The position numbers and the translations under genes were made by a program. The notes beneath the pieces are model-generated. The model did not search any database, was not told the origin of the DNA, and saw only the letters and a program-made list of their open reading frames with translations. From positions 1 to 64,000 of the forward strand of contig JBEHYT010000008.1 of the NCBI GenBank assembly GCA_048498035.1: a stretch of 64,000 bases of DNA, read 5' to 3'. How positions within the stretch are numbered: the stretch's first letter is position 1; every line of letters begins with the position of its first letter. This stretch comes from CADEDV01 sp048498035. GTDB taxonomy: Bacteria > Bacteroidota > Bacteroidia > Chitinophagales > Chitinophagaceae. This document shows, one piece after another, positions 35,958 through 44,179 of this stretch.

Positions 35958-36530
35958 ATGAACACTCCACGCCTGTATATGATCCTCCTGGGCGCGTCCT
36001 ACCCTGGTCGCACCCTTGAGCAACATGATATGTTTTTTTCCATTGCCGGTTCGCTCGAAGAAATGATTCCCGCTATGCAGGCCTACTGGCCAGAAGCAGG
36101 GAGCAAACTGCATATTGACGCCTGGCGACGGGTAACTGTAGTGGATAATTTTACAGTGCAGGTTGTACCACGAACATCCACTCCCCTTAAACATGCGGAA
36201 CGACTTTTCTTTCTAAACCTGGGCGGTTACAAACAGGATGAATTTGATGAATACCATTATCGCATGATCATTGCAGCAGCCGATAAAGGCGCGGCCATAC
36301 AGGCCGCAAAACAAACCGCTTTTTACAAGCATACCGGTTTTAAAGGCGCAGAGTCACATATCGACGATCGCTTTGGCGTAGATGTAGACGATATATACGA
36401 AATCAACGACATTCTGCCCGCCAACATCAGGGAGAAATACCGGGTTGAACTTACTCCCGGTAATAACAGTACCCCCGATGAATTTCATCTCGGTTATTTC
36501 AAACTGAATAAACTACAGGGACTTTCTTAA
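35958..36530 (+). CDS. DUF1543-domain protein
   Basis: 190 residues, soluble. Two similar halves are seen: YMILLGASYPGRTLEQHDMFFSIAGSLEEMIPAMQAYWPEA and FFLNLGGYKQDEFDEYHYRMIIAAADKGAAIQAAKQT, matching the DUF1543 repeat. The function of the family is unknown. A TATTTTTA box (35947-35954) lies only 3 nt before the ATG, another candidate leaderless start. It overlaps the convergent phosphoesterase gene by 4 bp. Confidence 0.82.
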   Translation: MNTPRLYMILLGASYPGRTLEQHDMFFSIAGSLEEMIPAMQAYWPEAGSKLHIDAWRRVTVVDNFTVQVVPRTSTPLKHAERLFFLNLGGYKQDEFDEYHYRMIIAAADKGAAIQAAKQTAFYKHTGFKGAESHIDDRFGVDVDDIYEINDILPANIREKYRVELTPGNNSTPDEFHLGYFKLNKLQGLS

Positions 36531-37267
36531 TGTTGTTTGGTTCGCCCCCGCCCGTCTTCATCAGGGTAAAGCATCATCACAGGATCGCTTTGCCAAAACT
36601 GATGCGTTTGCACATCCATTATTGAAAGCGGACCATAAAATGCAGAACCGGTATCGATATTCCATAAATTACCTGCACAAACTGGTTCACTGCTGCCGAA
36701 ATTTATGGTGGGCGTATGCCCGATGAAGATTTCCCGAAAAAGCGAAAGACGCACCGGATAATTTGCATCGCCAGGCTTTAGATCACCCATCCCAATCGCC
36801 TCCTGCCATAATGAGCGATCCCAAACATACGGAGGTTGATCAAACGCTTCCTGCGGACCTTTGTCCGACACAAAGCCCGCGTGGATAAAAAGACAATTAT
36901 TCGGATCAATCATATAAAATTGCATCCGTTCAAAAAATGCAAGATGGCGATGCCTGAACGCTATATCCCGCGAAGCATAACTTTCCAGCGTAGCTGCACC
37001 ACCGCGCAACAACCATTTCGGATCCACTATTCCCGTACGCAACCAGTCTTCACACCAAACGTCATGATTCCCTTTTAAAAATATACAGTGCTGCTGTTTT
37101 TCCAACTGCAACAAATACTCCACCACATCAGCAGATTCACTCCAGCCATCTACATAGTCTCCCAGGAAGATAAGCACATCCTCCACAGTTACGCCTGCCC
37201 GCTCCATCACCTGCATCAACGCACGAAGTCCGCCATGTATATCGCCAATTACTAATTCTCTTTTCAT
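36527..37267 (-). CDS. Calcineurin-like metallophosphoesterase (Ser/Thr phosphatase type)
   Basis: 246 residues. Dinuclear metal motifs in the standard order: GDIHGG near the N-terminus, FLGDYVDGWSES, LKGNHDVW, and the histidine segments FIHAGFV and IFIGHTP, closing with IDTGS. This matches PrpA/ApaH-like protein phosphatases or symmetric dinucleotide hydrolases. The precise substrate is unknown. The start MKRELVIGDIHG is taken because the longer frame to 37306 adds residues not found in the fold. Confidence 0.88.
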   Translation of the reverse strand: MKRELVIGDIHGGLRALMQVMERAGVTVEDVLIFLGDYVDGWSESADVVEYLLQLEKQQHCIFLKGNHDVWCEDWLRTGIVDPKWLLRGGAATLESYASRDIAFRHRHLAFFERMQFYMIDPNNCLFIHAGFVSDKGPQEAFDQPPYVWDRSLWQEAIGMGDLKPGDANYPVRLSLFREIFIGHTPTINFGSSEPVCAGNLWNIDTGSAFYGPLSIMDVQTHQFWQSDPVMMLYPDEDGRGRTKQH

Positions 37268-37460
37268 AACAATCCAATATAATGATACCATGCAATACCG
37301 CCACAAACCGCATTACAAAATTGCAACAGATAATATTTACCAGCAATAAGTTGGCCGCAAAAAAACGCAAGCAATGCTATCAACCGTCTTTTTATTCCGT
37401 TTGTATAAAATCAATCGTTTAATCAACAGATGATTGAAGGTAAACAAGTACCTTTCTCGC

Positions 37461-39701
37461 ATGGAACCGATTGTAAAACACCCGCGACGGCACCATATCA
37501 TCCTCACAAGATGGGCCCTCTTGTTTTTTTGCAGCTTTTTATTCGTCAATCGCACACAGGCGCAACCCGGCAATGACCAGTCTGCACAACGCATCGCGAA
37601 ACGCGTTACCATTGTTCGTGACAACTGGGGCGTTCCGCATATCTATGGGAAAAAAGATGCCGACTGCTCCTTTGGATTGATGTATGCGCAATGTGAAGAC
37701 AACTTCTGGCAACTGGAAGAAACCATGATCCGTCAACTGGGACGCATCGCAGAAGTAAACGGCGCAGCAGACCTGGGCCGGGACGCAGAAGTGCATTTGT
37801 TTCAATGTACACAACGCGCACAGGAATCATTTGAAAAAGCACCTGCATATATCCGTGAAAATTGTATCGCCGCCGCAGCGGGCATCAATTATTTTCTAAG
37901 CACACACCCGGAAACAAACGTACAACTGCTGCACCATTTTGAGCCATGGTTCTTCCTGCTTCCCGTACCCGTTTCTCCCAACGATCACGGTATTACAAAC
38001 AGCGAACGACAGGCTGTGCTTGGCTCGGCCGCCATCAGCTCACCAGGATCTGAAGGCGATGAATGGCTACAAGCACAAATGGATGGTTCCAATACTCTGG
38101 CCATCAACAACGCGAAAGTGAACAATGCAAAATCTATCCTCGTCATCAATCCACACGTTGGCTTTTTTGGCGGAGATCAACGCTATGAATGTCACCTCAT
38201 CAGCAAAGAAGGTCTCAACGCTTCCGGGTTTGCTATCCTGGGCACGTTCTATATCTGGAGCGGATTTAATGCAAACCTTGGCTGGTCACATACCAACACC
38301 GGGGCTGATATGCAGGACGTTTACCTGGAAACAACAGATCCGGCCGATTCTACGCATTATTTATACGATAGTAAGTCCAGACCGTTTACCAGTTGGACCG
38401 ACACGCTCCATTATAAAAACGAAAACGGCGGTGAGGATATTCGCGTCTATCAATTCCGGAAAACCCATCATGGCCCAGTAGTAGCGCTGCGCGGATCGCA
38501 ATATGTAACGGCAAAATCCGTATTGGATGACGATGCAGCATTGTATATTCTCCAAAGTATGCAAATGGCTAAAGCAAAAGACCTGGAGCAATTCCAGGCA
38601 GCGATGGCGAATTGCGCCCTGGGCACAAATACCATGTATGCCGATAACAAAGGAAACATTGCCTATTGGCATGGAAACCGGATTGCCATTCGGGATACCT
38701 CCTATAACTGGAAACGCCCGGTAGACGGATCCACCTCCAAAACCGAATGGAAGGGCTACCATACTGCCAACCAAACGATACATTATCTTAATCCACCTTC
38801 CGGGTTCCTGCAAAATTGCAACTCATCTCCTTTTCTCGCCTCCGGCGATAGTTTGTTACTAACAGCAGCATCATATCCAAAATACATGGGCGCCGACGAA
38901 CAAACACTGCGGTCGCAGGAAATGCTTTATCAAATGCGCCTGCGCGGCGCAATGGATACTGCAGCCGTCCGCGAAGCGATCACCAGCCATAATTTGCCGG
39001 AAATGCGCAACTGGCTTTCCCAGATCCTTGCTGACTGTGACGCCGCCATCGCGAGTGATTCTTCCAGCCGCAGGATTATCGGACCGGTAATGGACACGCT
39101 CCGCAACTGGAACCGCCAATACAGCCTGACCAGCCGCGCCATGACGATCGCTTTTGCCTGGCATAGCCAGTTTATCTCCTGGGCCCGCAGCGGCGCATTC
39201 CGAAGAAGCGGCAACCGTGTAGACGGTAACGGTCTTCAGTTACCCACACCGCCAGGTGTGGCTGCCCAATTGATGGCCTCTGCTGTAAATGACCTGCTCG
39301 ACAATTTCGGAACCGTCTTTGTTCCCTGGGGAGACGTGTGCCGCCTGCAACGGATTCACACCAGCGGAAAAGAAAAATTTAGCGATGCACGTCCCAGCCT
39401 TCCCGTTAATGCAGCTCCCAGCATGATGGGCTCGCTGTTTGCATTTAACCTTCGATTTGACCCGGGCAATAAATCAGGTTATGGCGTATCGGGAAATACC
39501 TATGTAGCCATCGTTTCATTTGGTAAAAAAATGAACGCGCACTCTATCGTCACCTTCGGGCAGCGGGCCAATGCCGCATCACCCCATTACTTTGACCAGG
39601 CGCCAATTTATGCAGAAGGCAGGTTTAAAAATGCGTGGTTTTCCCGCAGAGCGGTAAAACAACACACCGAAGCGCGCTATCACCCGGGAGAAAGACCGTA
39701 A
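37461..39701 (+). CDS. Penicillin acylase-family N-terminal nucleophile hydrolase
   Basis: 746 residues, exported (signal helix WALLFFCSFLFVNRTQA). The precursor has an alpha-chain region containing VRDNWGVPHIYG, then an autoproteolysis site before Ser210 (MDGSNTLAINN), which becomes the catalytic N-terminus of the beta chain. NPHVGFF and LGWSHTNTGAD follow as expected. Family enzymes cleave acyl amides such as penicillins, acyl-homoserine lactones or lipopeptides; which one is not determinable here. A TACCTTTC box (37449-37456) sits exactly 4 nt before the ATG, supporting this start over the TTG at 37434. Confidence 0.9.
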   Translation: MEPIVKHPRRHHIILTRWALLFFCSFLFVNRTQAQPGNDQSAQRIAKRVTIVRDNWGVPHIYGKKDADCSFGLMYAQCEDNFWQLEETMIRQLGRIAEVNGAADLGRDAEVHLFQCTQRAQESFEKAPAYIRENCIAAAAGINYFLSTHPETNVQLLHHFEPWFFLLPVPVSPNDHGITNSERQAVLGSAAISSPGSEGDEWLQAQMDGSNTLAINNAKVNNAKSILVINPHVGFFGGDQRYECHLISKEGLNASGFAILGTFYIWSGFNANLGWSHTNTGADMQDVYLETTDPADSTHYLYDSKSRPFTSWTDTLHYKNENGGEDIRVYQFRKTHHGPVVALRGSQYVTAKSVLDDDAALYILQSMQMAKAKDLEQFQAAMANCALGTNTMYADNKGNIAYWHGNRIAIRDTSYNWKRPVDGSTSKTEWKGYHTANQTIHYLNPPSGFLQNCNSSPFLASGDSLLLTAASYPKYMGADEQTLRSQEMLYQMRLRGAMDTAAVREAITSHNLPEMRNWLSQILADCDAAIASDSSSRRIIGPVMDTLRNWNRQYSLTSRAMTIAFAWHSQFISWARSGAFRRSGNRVDGNGLQLPTPPGVAAQLMASAVNDLLDNFGTVFVPWGDVCRLQRIHTSGKEKFSDARPSLPVNAAPSMMGSLFAFNLRFDPGNKSGYGVSGNTYVAIVSFGKKMNAHSIVTFGQRANAASPHYFDQAPIYAEGRFKNAWFSRRAVKQHTEARYHPGERP

Positions 39702-39731
39702 AGTATTGCAGCCGTTTTACTATTTTTAAGT

Positions 39732-40427
39732 ATGAACTGCCTTATAGTAGACGACAACAAGATTGCACGAACCACGCTGCATCAACTGGCTAAACAGGTA
39801 AAAGACCTTACCGTAGCCGGCGAATGCGCCAGCGCCATGGACGCCTATAACCTGCTGCAGGAACAGGAAATCGACCTGCTGCTGCTGGATATCGAGATGC
39901 CGGGAATGTCGGGCCTGGAACTCACCAAACATCTTGGACAAAAACGACCGCTTATTATTTTTACAACCTCCAAGACCGACTACGCCGTGGAAGCGTTTGA
40001 GCTGAATGTGGCTGACTATATCGTAAAACCAGTTACACCGGCCCGTTTTATCCAGGCGATTGATAAAGCGCGGGATTTGCTGCAGGCAGGCCATGAACAA
40101 ATGGATTTGTCCAACAATGAATTCATCTTCATCCGCGATTCCAATATTGTACGAAGGCTAAAGTTGGAAGACATCCTGTTTGCAGAAGCCATGGGCGACT
40201 ATGTAAAACTTCATACCGGCCAAAAATTCTATGCCGTACACACTACTCTTAAAACGGTGGAAGAACGATTGCCGGCCGACCAGTTTATTCGTGTACACCG
40301 CTCTTATATTGTGGCGCTCAGCAAGATTGACACCATCCAGGATGGTGCGCTGGTGATCAACGGAAAACCAATCCCCGTGGCAGACGCGTATCGCGCAACG
40401 CTCAACAAAAGGATGAACGTACTTTAA
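39732..40427 (+). CDS. LytTR-family response regulator
   Basis: 231 residues. A receiver domain with phospho-acceptor Asp53 (LLLLDIEMPGMSG) and Lys in YIVKPVTP is followed by a LytTR DNA-binding domain (FIFIRDSNIVRRLKLEDILFAEAMGDYVKLHT ... VHRSYIVALSKID). It is an orphan: no LytS-type kinase is adjacent, although a hybrid kinase follows about 1 kb downstream. A TATTTTTA box (39721-39728) lies 3 nt before the ATG. Confidence 0.93.
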   Translation: MNCLIVDDNKIARTTLHQLAKQVKDLTVAGECASAMDAYNLLQEQEIDLLLLDIEMPGMSGLELTKHLGQKRPLIIFTTSKTDYAVEAFELNVADYIVKPVTPARFIQAIDKARDLLQAGHEQMDLSNNEFIFIRDSNIVRRLKLEDILFAEAMGDYVKLHTGQKFYAVHTTLKTVEERLPADQFIRVHRSYIVALSKIDTIQDGALVINGKPIPVADAYRATLNKRMNVL

Positions 40428-40453
40428 ATAAAAGCGTTGTGCCGGGCTAAAAA

Positions 40454-40867
40454 TCAAAGATTATTGCGGATGAAATCTGCACAATAACTGCGGATACTAT
40501 CGCGCACCGCGCGAAATTGCGCCATTATTTCCGCTTCAGATCCCTGCGCTTTTGCCGGATCAGGAAAGGACTGGTGAAATAATTTAGCCGTAGAAGGGAA
40601 AACCGGGCACTGCTCCCGCGCATCATCACATACTGTAATCACAAAATCAAATGAAATACCACGATATTCTTCAATGGCATTGGAAGTATGCCGGGAAATA
40701 TCCACACCATCTTCACGCATCACTTCCACTGCGCGGGCATTCAGGCCATGCGTAACTATACCCGCACTAAAAACCTCCAGGCGATCTCCAGCCATCTGCT
40801 GCAGGTAGCCATGCGCCATCTGGCTCCGGCAACTATTTCCCGTACAAAGCACAAGCAACCTCTTCAT
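40454..40867 (-). CDS. arsC: Thioredoxin-dependent arsenate reductase
   Basis: 137 residues with a low-molecular-weight phosphatase fold. P-loop Cys8-TGNSC-Arg14-S at the N-terminus and the redox Cys pair in ITVCDDAREQCPVFP are those of the S. aureus ArsC type, which reduces arsenate to arsenite using thioredoxin. No arsR, arsB or acr3 gene is seen nearby, which is unusual for an ars gene. A perfect 32-bp palindrome 55-86 bases upstream is the likely operator. Confidence 0.92.
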   Translation of the reverse strand: MKRLLVLCTGNSCRSQMAHGYLQQMAGDRLEVFSAGIVTHGLNARAVEVMREDGVDISRHTSNAIEEYRGISFDFVITVCDDAREQCPVFPSTAKLFHQSFPDPAKAQGSEAEIMAQFRAVRDSIRSYCADFIRNNL

Positions 40868-40921
40868 AACAAGAAGATTTTGTATAAAATTTTGAATAAT
40901 AACTATTTACCAAATCAGTGA

Positions 40922-40953
40922 AATAATTTATCGTAATATTACGATAAATTATT
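40922..40953. promoter_or_regulatory. Perfect 32-bp palindrome upstream of arsC (putative ArsR-type operator)
   Basis: The half-site AATAATTTATCGTAAT is followed at once by its exact reverse complement, with centre CGTAATATTACG. It lies in the 295-bp gap between arsC (leftward) and the next gene (rightward). It has the A/T-rich symmetric form of ArsR/SmtB operators, an inference. The rest of the gap holds no recognisable gene; the rightward part ends in a terminator. Confidence 0.7.
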
Positions 40954-41128
40954 GAGTTGGCAAAACAAGAAGCTACCCATCCTGCTGAAACCCTTATTCA
41001 ACGACTCAAAATGCCTGTTCAACGATTGACCACTGGTATCATCCTTTCATCACGGGTATCTTTATAATCTAAAACAACATTTTGGTTTCATAATTCCGCT
41101 TTTTACAAGCAGTTGGTTTTGGTTGCAC

Positions 41129-41156
41129 GGGCTGTATTTTCATACAGCCCCTTTTT
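41129..41156 (+). terminator. Intrinsic terminator immediately before a start codon
   Basis: GGGCTGTAT-TTTC-ATACAGCCC, a perfect 9-bp stem with a tetraloop, followed by CTTTTT. The next ATG is at 41163. It either ends an unrecognised short transcript from the arsC divergent region or acts as an attenuator for the small gene. Confidence 0.8.
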
Positions 41157-41162
41157 AAAAAA

Positions 41163-41366
41163 ATGAAAACGCTTTATACGATATTGTTTTTCGCCGACCT
41201 GGCCATCCTCTTCCTGCTGGCGCATGCATTTTTAAAACTAATGGACAGCGGGATCAGCCATTTATCCCTTCTTTTTATCGCCGCAGGCATCCTGGTCAGC
41301 ATTGGCGCACTTGTATTCATCCTCAACCGGTATCTTGGCATTCGTCCACCCGGCCCACGCTCCTGA
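41163..41366 (+). CDS. Small two-helix membrane protein of unknown function
   Basis: 67 residues: two hydrophobic helices (TILFFADLAILFLLAHAFL and LSLLFIAAGILVSIGALVFIL) joined by a short loop, ending in a basic, proline-rich tail (RYLGIRPPGPRS). No family recognised. The ATG is 6 bases past a terminator T-tract, so it needs read-through or a very close start of transcription. It lies 22 bp before the hybrid kinase and may be read with it. Confidence 0.55.
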   Translation: MKTLYTILFFADLAILFLLAHAFLKLMDSGISHLSLLFIAAGILVSIGALVFILNRYLGIRPPGPRS

Positions 41367-41388
41367 TTTTTAGCTATTTTTACCCGGT

Positions 41389-43587
41389 ATGACGGCGCGC
41401 AAACTTGTTTATTCCATTTTGGCCGCTTTTGTGGCAGGCACCCTCGCCCTTGTGTACCTGCAATACAATTCTTCAAAAAATATCAACCGCCTGATCAACG
41501 ACAACGTGCAGTTACTCGGAGAAGTAACCGTTAGCAACCAGTTGAAAGGACTTGAAAAAGAAGTACTGGCTGTTGAGAACGATGTGAAAGGTGCGGTAAC
41601 CACGCAGGACAGTTCATACCTGAAAGAACTTGCCGTGCAGTGGGGTAATATTACCCTGAACCTGGAGGAACTTCAAAAAATTTCAGACAGCGACAGTTCT
41701 ATCCGTTACATTGATGACCTGGATACGCTGGTAAAGGAACGCATCGTATTCACGCGACTAATTGTGGACTCATTGCGATTACACGGTAAGATAGCAGCGG
41801 AAAAATTGATCGCGTCCCAACGCGGCAGAATACTAACCGATTCCATTACCCGCACGATCGAAAAGATAGACAGCACCCGAAAGATCATTCTCTCGCGGGC
41901 CACCGCATCCATCGATCAAAGCGGGCGAAACGCGCTCCAAATGGGAGGCATTCTTATTATCATCGTGCTGATAACTGCCGCCGGGCTGTTCTGGTATATC
42001 ATCACCACTATTCAACGCCAGGACCGGCTGATCGCGGCGCTAAATGAATCAGAACGAAAAGTGCGGGAATCTGTACGATTAAAAGAAAATTTCCTGGCAA
42101 ATATGAGCCACGAGATTCGCACACCGATGAATGCGATCCTTGGCTTTACCAATCTTCTGCAACGGGAACAACTTGACGGAAAGTCGAAGGAATATGTGCA
42201 AACCATCCAGAAATCAGGCGAAAATCTGCTGACTATTATCAACGACATCCTCGATCTCTCCAAAATTGAGGCAGGAATGATGCGCCTGGAAAAAGCGCCG
42301 TTCAGCATGCGGGGACTGCTGCATTCCATTGCTGTCATGTTTCAATCAAAAGCGAACGAAAAAAATATACAACTCACCGCCACTGTTGACGACGATGTGC
42401 CCGACACCCTTGAAGGAGATGCCACACGGCTGACGCAGATCCTGGTGAACCTGATCGGCAACGCCCTAAAATTTACACCACAGGGGTTAATCAGGGTTCG
42501 TGTACGAAATGCAGGATGGGACGCCGGTCACGTAAAAACAGGTATCACCGTTACAGATACCGGCATCGGTATTGCACCCGGCAAACTGCAGGAGATATTT
42601 GAACGATTCCGGCAGGCAGAAGATTCTGTTACCCGCAATTACGGGGGCACCGGCCTGGGCCTTGCCATCGTAAAAGAACTCGTAATGCTGCAACACGGCT
42701 CACTGGATGTAAGCAGCGAACCGGGGAAAGGCACCAGCTTTTCACTGATTATTCCCTACGAAATCGCAAAAGATACTGCGGCCCTGCCGGGCGAAAGTAC
42801 ATCCGGCATGGCTCCCGGCACTATTGGTTTTAGCGGAACACGGGTGCTGGTGGCAGAAGACAATGAATTAAACCAAAGCCTGATCCGCCACCTCTTCCAG
42901 GAATGGGCATTACCGTATGATATTGTTCCCAATGGGAAAGCAGCGCTCACACAACTGGAGCGGCAACAATATGACCTCGTACTTATGGATATCCAGATGC
43001 CGGAAATGGACGGCTATACTGCGGCCCAGGAAATCCGCAAGCGGGGATCTACCGTTCCCATCATCGCAATGACAGCCCACGCACTTGCCGGAGAACGCGA
43101 AAAATGCCTCAGCTTTGGTATGAATGAATATATCTCCAAACCTATCCGGGCCGGGCAACTCCACCAATTGATTGCAACATTTGTTCAACTGGGTGAAAAA
43201 CCGAAACTAATAATTACGGATACAGCTCAAAACATCGCTGTGAACGATTACCGCGTAATCCGCCTGGACTACATGCGCTCTATCAGCGCGGGCGATCACG
43301 ACTATGAAAAGACGGTGACCGGGCAGTTTATCGAAGCCGTACCCGAAGAACTGGCTGCCCTCCGCGCGGCCTGGGAGCAGCAGGATGAAGTGTCACTCAA
43401 ACAAATTGCCCATAATATGAAGACCACTGTTTCTATTATGGGAATTGATGAACAACTTAAACCCTGGCTGGACACCCTGGAATACGAACAACTGTCTCAG
43501 CCCGTTTTTGAAGAAACCTTTGCAAAGCTGACCCTGATCTGCGAGGCCGCGCTGCGCGAAGCGACTCTTTTTTACAACAAAAGCTGA
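41389..43587 (+). CDS. Membrane hybrid sensor kinase with receiver and HPt domains
   Basis: 732 residues. Two membrane helices (about 7-25 and 185-205) flank a helical periplasmic sensor resembling CHASE3/4HB domains. Then HisKA with His241 (NMSHEIRTPMN), HATPase (LVNLIGNALKFTPQ, TGLGLAIVKELV), a receiver with Asp534 (LVLMDIQMPEMDG), and an HPt domain with His675 (IAHNMKTT). This is a BarA/ArcB-like complete phosphorelay in one chain. The downstream regulator is unknown; the LytTR protein 1 kb upstream is a candidate. A TATTTTTA box lies shortly before the start. Confidence 0.94.
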   Translation: MTARKLVYSILAAFVAGTLALVYLQYNSSKNINRLINDNVQLLGEVTVSNQLKGLEKEVLAVENDVKGAVTTQDSSYLKELAVQWGNITLNLEELQKISDSDSSIRYIDDLDTLVKERIVFTRLIVDSLRLHGKIAAEKLIASQRGRILTDSITRTIEKIDSTRKIILSRATASIDQSGRNALQMGGILIIIVLITAAGLFWYIITTIQRQDRLIAALNESERKVRESVRLKENFLANMSHEIRTPMNAILGFTNLLQREQLDGKSKEYVQTIQKSGENLLTIINDILDLSKIEAGMMRLEKAPFSMRGLLHSIAVMFQSKANEKNIQLTATVDDDVPDTLEGDATRLTQILVNLIGNALKFTPQGLIRVRVRNAGWDAGHVKTGITVTDTGIGIAPGKLQEIFERFRQAEDSVTRNYGGTGLGLAIVKELVMLQHGSLDVSSEPGKGTSFSLIIPYEIAKDTAALPGESTSGMAPGTIGFSGTRVLVAEDNELNQSLIRHLFQEWALPYDIVPNGKAALTQLERQQYDLVLMDIQMPEMDGYTAAQEIRKRGSTVPIIAMTAHALAGEREKCLSFGMNEYISKPIRAGQLHQLIATFVQLGEKPKLIITDTAQNIAVNDYRVIRLDYMRSISAGDHDYEKTVTGQFIEAVPEELAALRAAWEQQDEVSLKQIAHNMKTTVSIMGIDEQLKPWLDTLEYEQLSQPVFEETFAKLTLICEAALREATLFYNKS

Positions 43588-43595
43588 ACCTTCAA

Positions 43596-43622
43596 CGATC
43601 GTTTTTGCCCATTCGTCTATTG
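43596..43622 (+). promoter_or_regulatory. Shared GTTTTTGCCC element, copy A
   Basis: 27 nt differing from copy B (44103-44129) at only four positions. It contains ACGA and TCGT flanks around the core and lies 96 nt upstream of the start at 43697. Confidence 0.5.
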
Positions 43623-43696
43623 CTGCTTTTCCGGGAGCCTTCAATTTCAAAAATTTGTGCAACCACAAACCCAATTGTTTGACGAATGCTCTGACT

Positions 43697-44092
43697 ATGC
43701 AAACTAAACCAGGCGCTGACCATTCATGGGAAGCCATTCGCGCACCGCGCGTATTTATTTTTATCGTAACCGGGGTAGTTGTGATCTTTCTTACGTTCCT
43801 GACAGATAACAATGCCATAGAAATAGCTATTTCAGGTATTGCTTCCGTATTCATCGGTATCGGGGTCAACAACTTTACCAGCCTGCAGGGAAAACAAGAA
43901 GACCGCAGGCTTGAACAGCAACGGGGGCAATACGCCTCCAAGGTGTTGGACCTGATGGATATTCGTACGCGACATGCACGGGAGGCGGCCGACTGGGCAG
44001 AGCGGGCTCCTGTGCGTACAGACCTCGACGAAATTGAACAATTGATCTCACTGTTACGTCAAATTCTGGTAGAAGACAGGCTGGACGATTAA
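43697..44092 (+). CDS. Small membrane protein with cytosolic coiled tail, unknown function
   Basis: About 131 residues. Two closely spaced hydrophobic helices (FIFIVTGVVVIFLTFLT and IEIAISGIASVFIGIGVNNF) are followed by a charged, largely helical soluble domain rich in Arg/Glu/Gln. No family is recognised. The start MQTKPGADHSW is taken; an in-frame start at 43655 would add 14 residues. A GTTTTTGCCC element precedes it, shared with the next gene (DUF1003) and htrA. Confidence 0.7.
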   Translation: MQTKPGADHSWEAIRAPRVFIFIVTGVVVIFLTFLTDNNAIEIAISGIASVFIGIGVNNFTSLQGKQEDRRLEQQRGQYASKVLDLMDIRTRHAREAADWAERAPVRTDLDEIEQLISLLRQILVEDRLDD

Positions 44093-44102
44093 ACCTATTC
44101 AC

Positions 44103-44129
44103 CGACCGTTTTTGCCCGTTCGGCTATCG
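44103..44129 (+). promoter_or_regulatory. Shared GTTTTTGCCC element, copy B
   Basis: CCGA and TCGG flank the core, replacing ACGA and TCGT of copy A, a compensated change. It lies 72 nt before the DUF1003 start. Confidence 0.5.
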
Positions 44130-44179
44130 GGGCCGCGGGCAGCACTGGTTTGCTGGTACATTTGGGCAAACCGCAGACC

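Noticed and set aside
40957..41067. 36-residue TTG-initiated frame after the arsC palindrome
   Set aside because: No ArsR helix-turn-helix, no composition or motif signal and no ribosome-binding or promoter support; too short to call.
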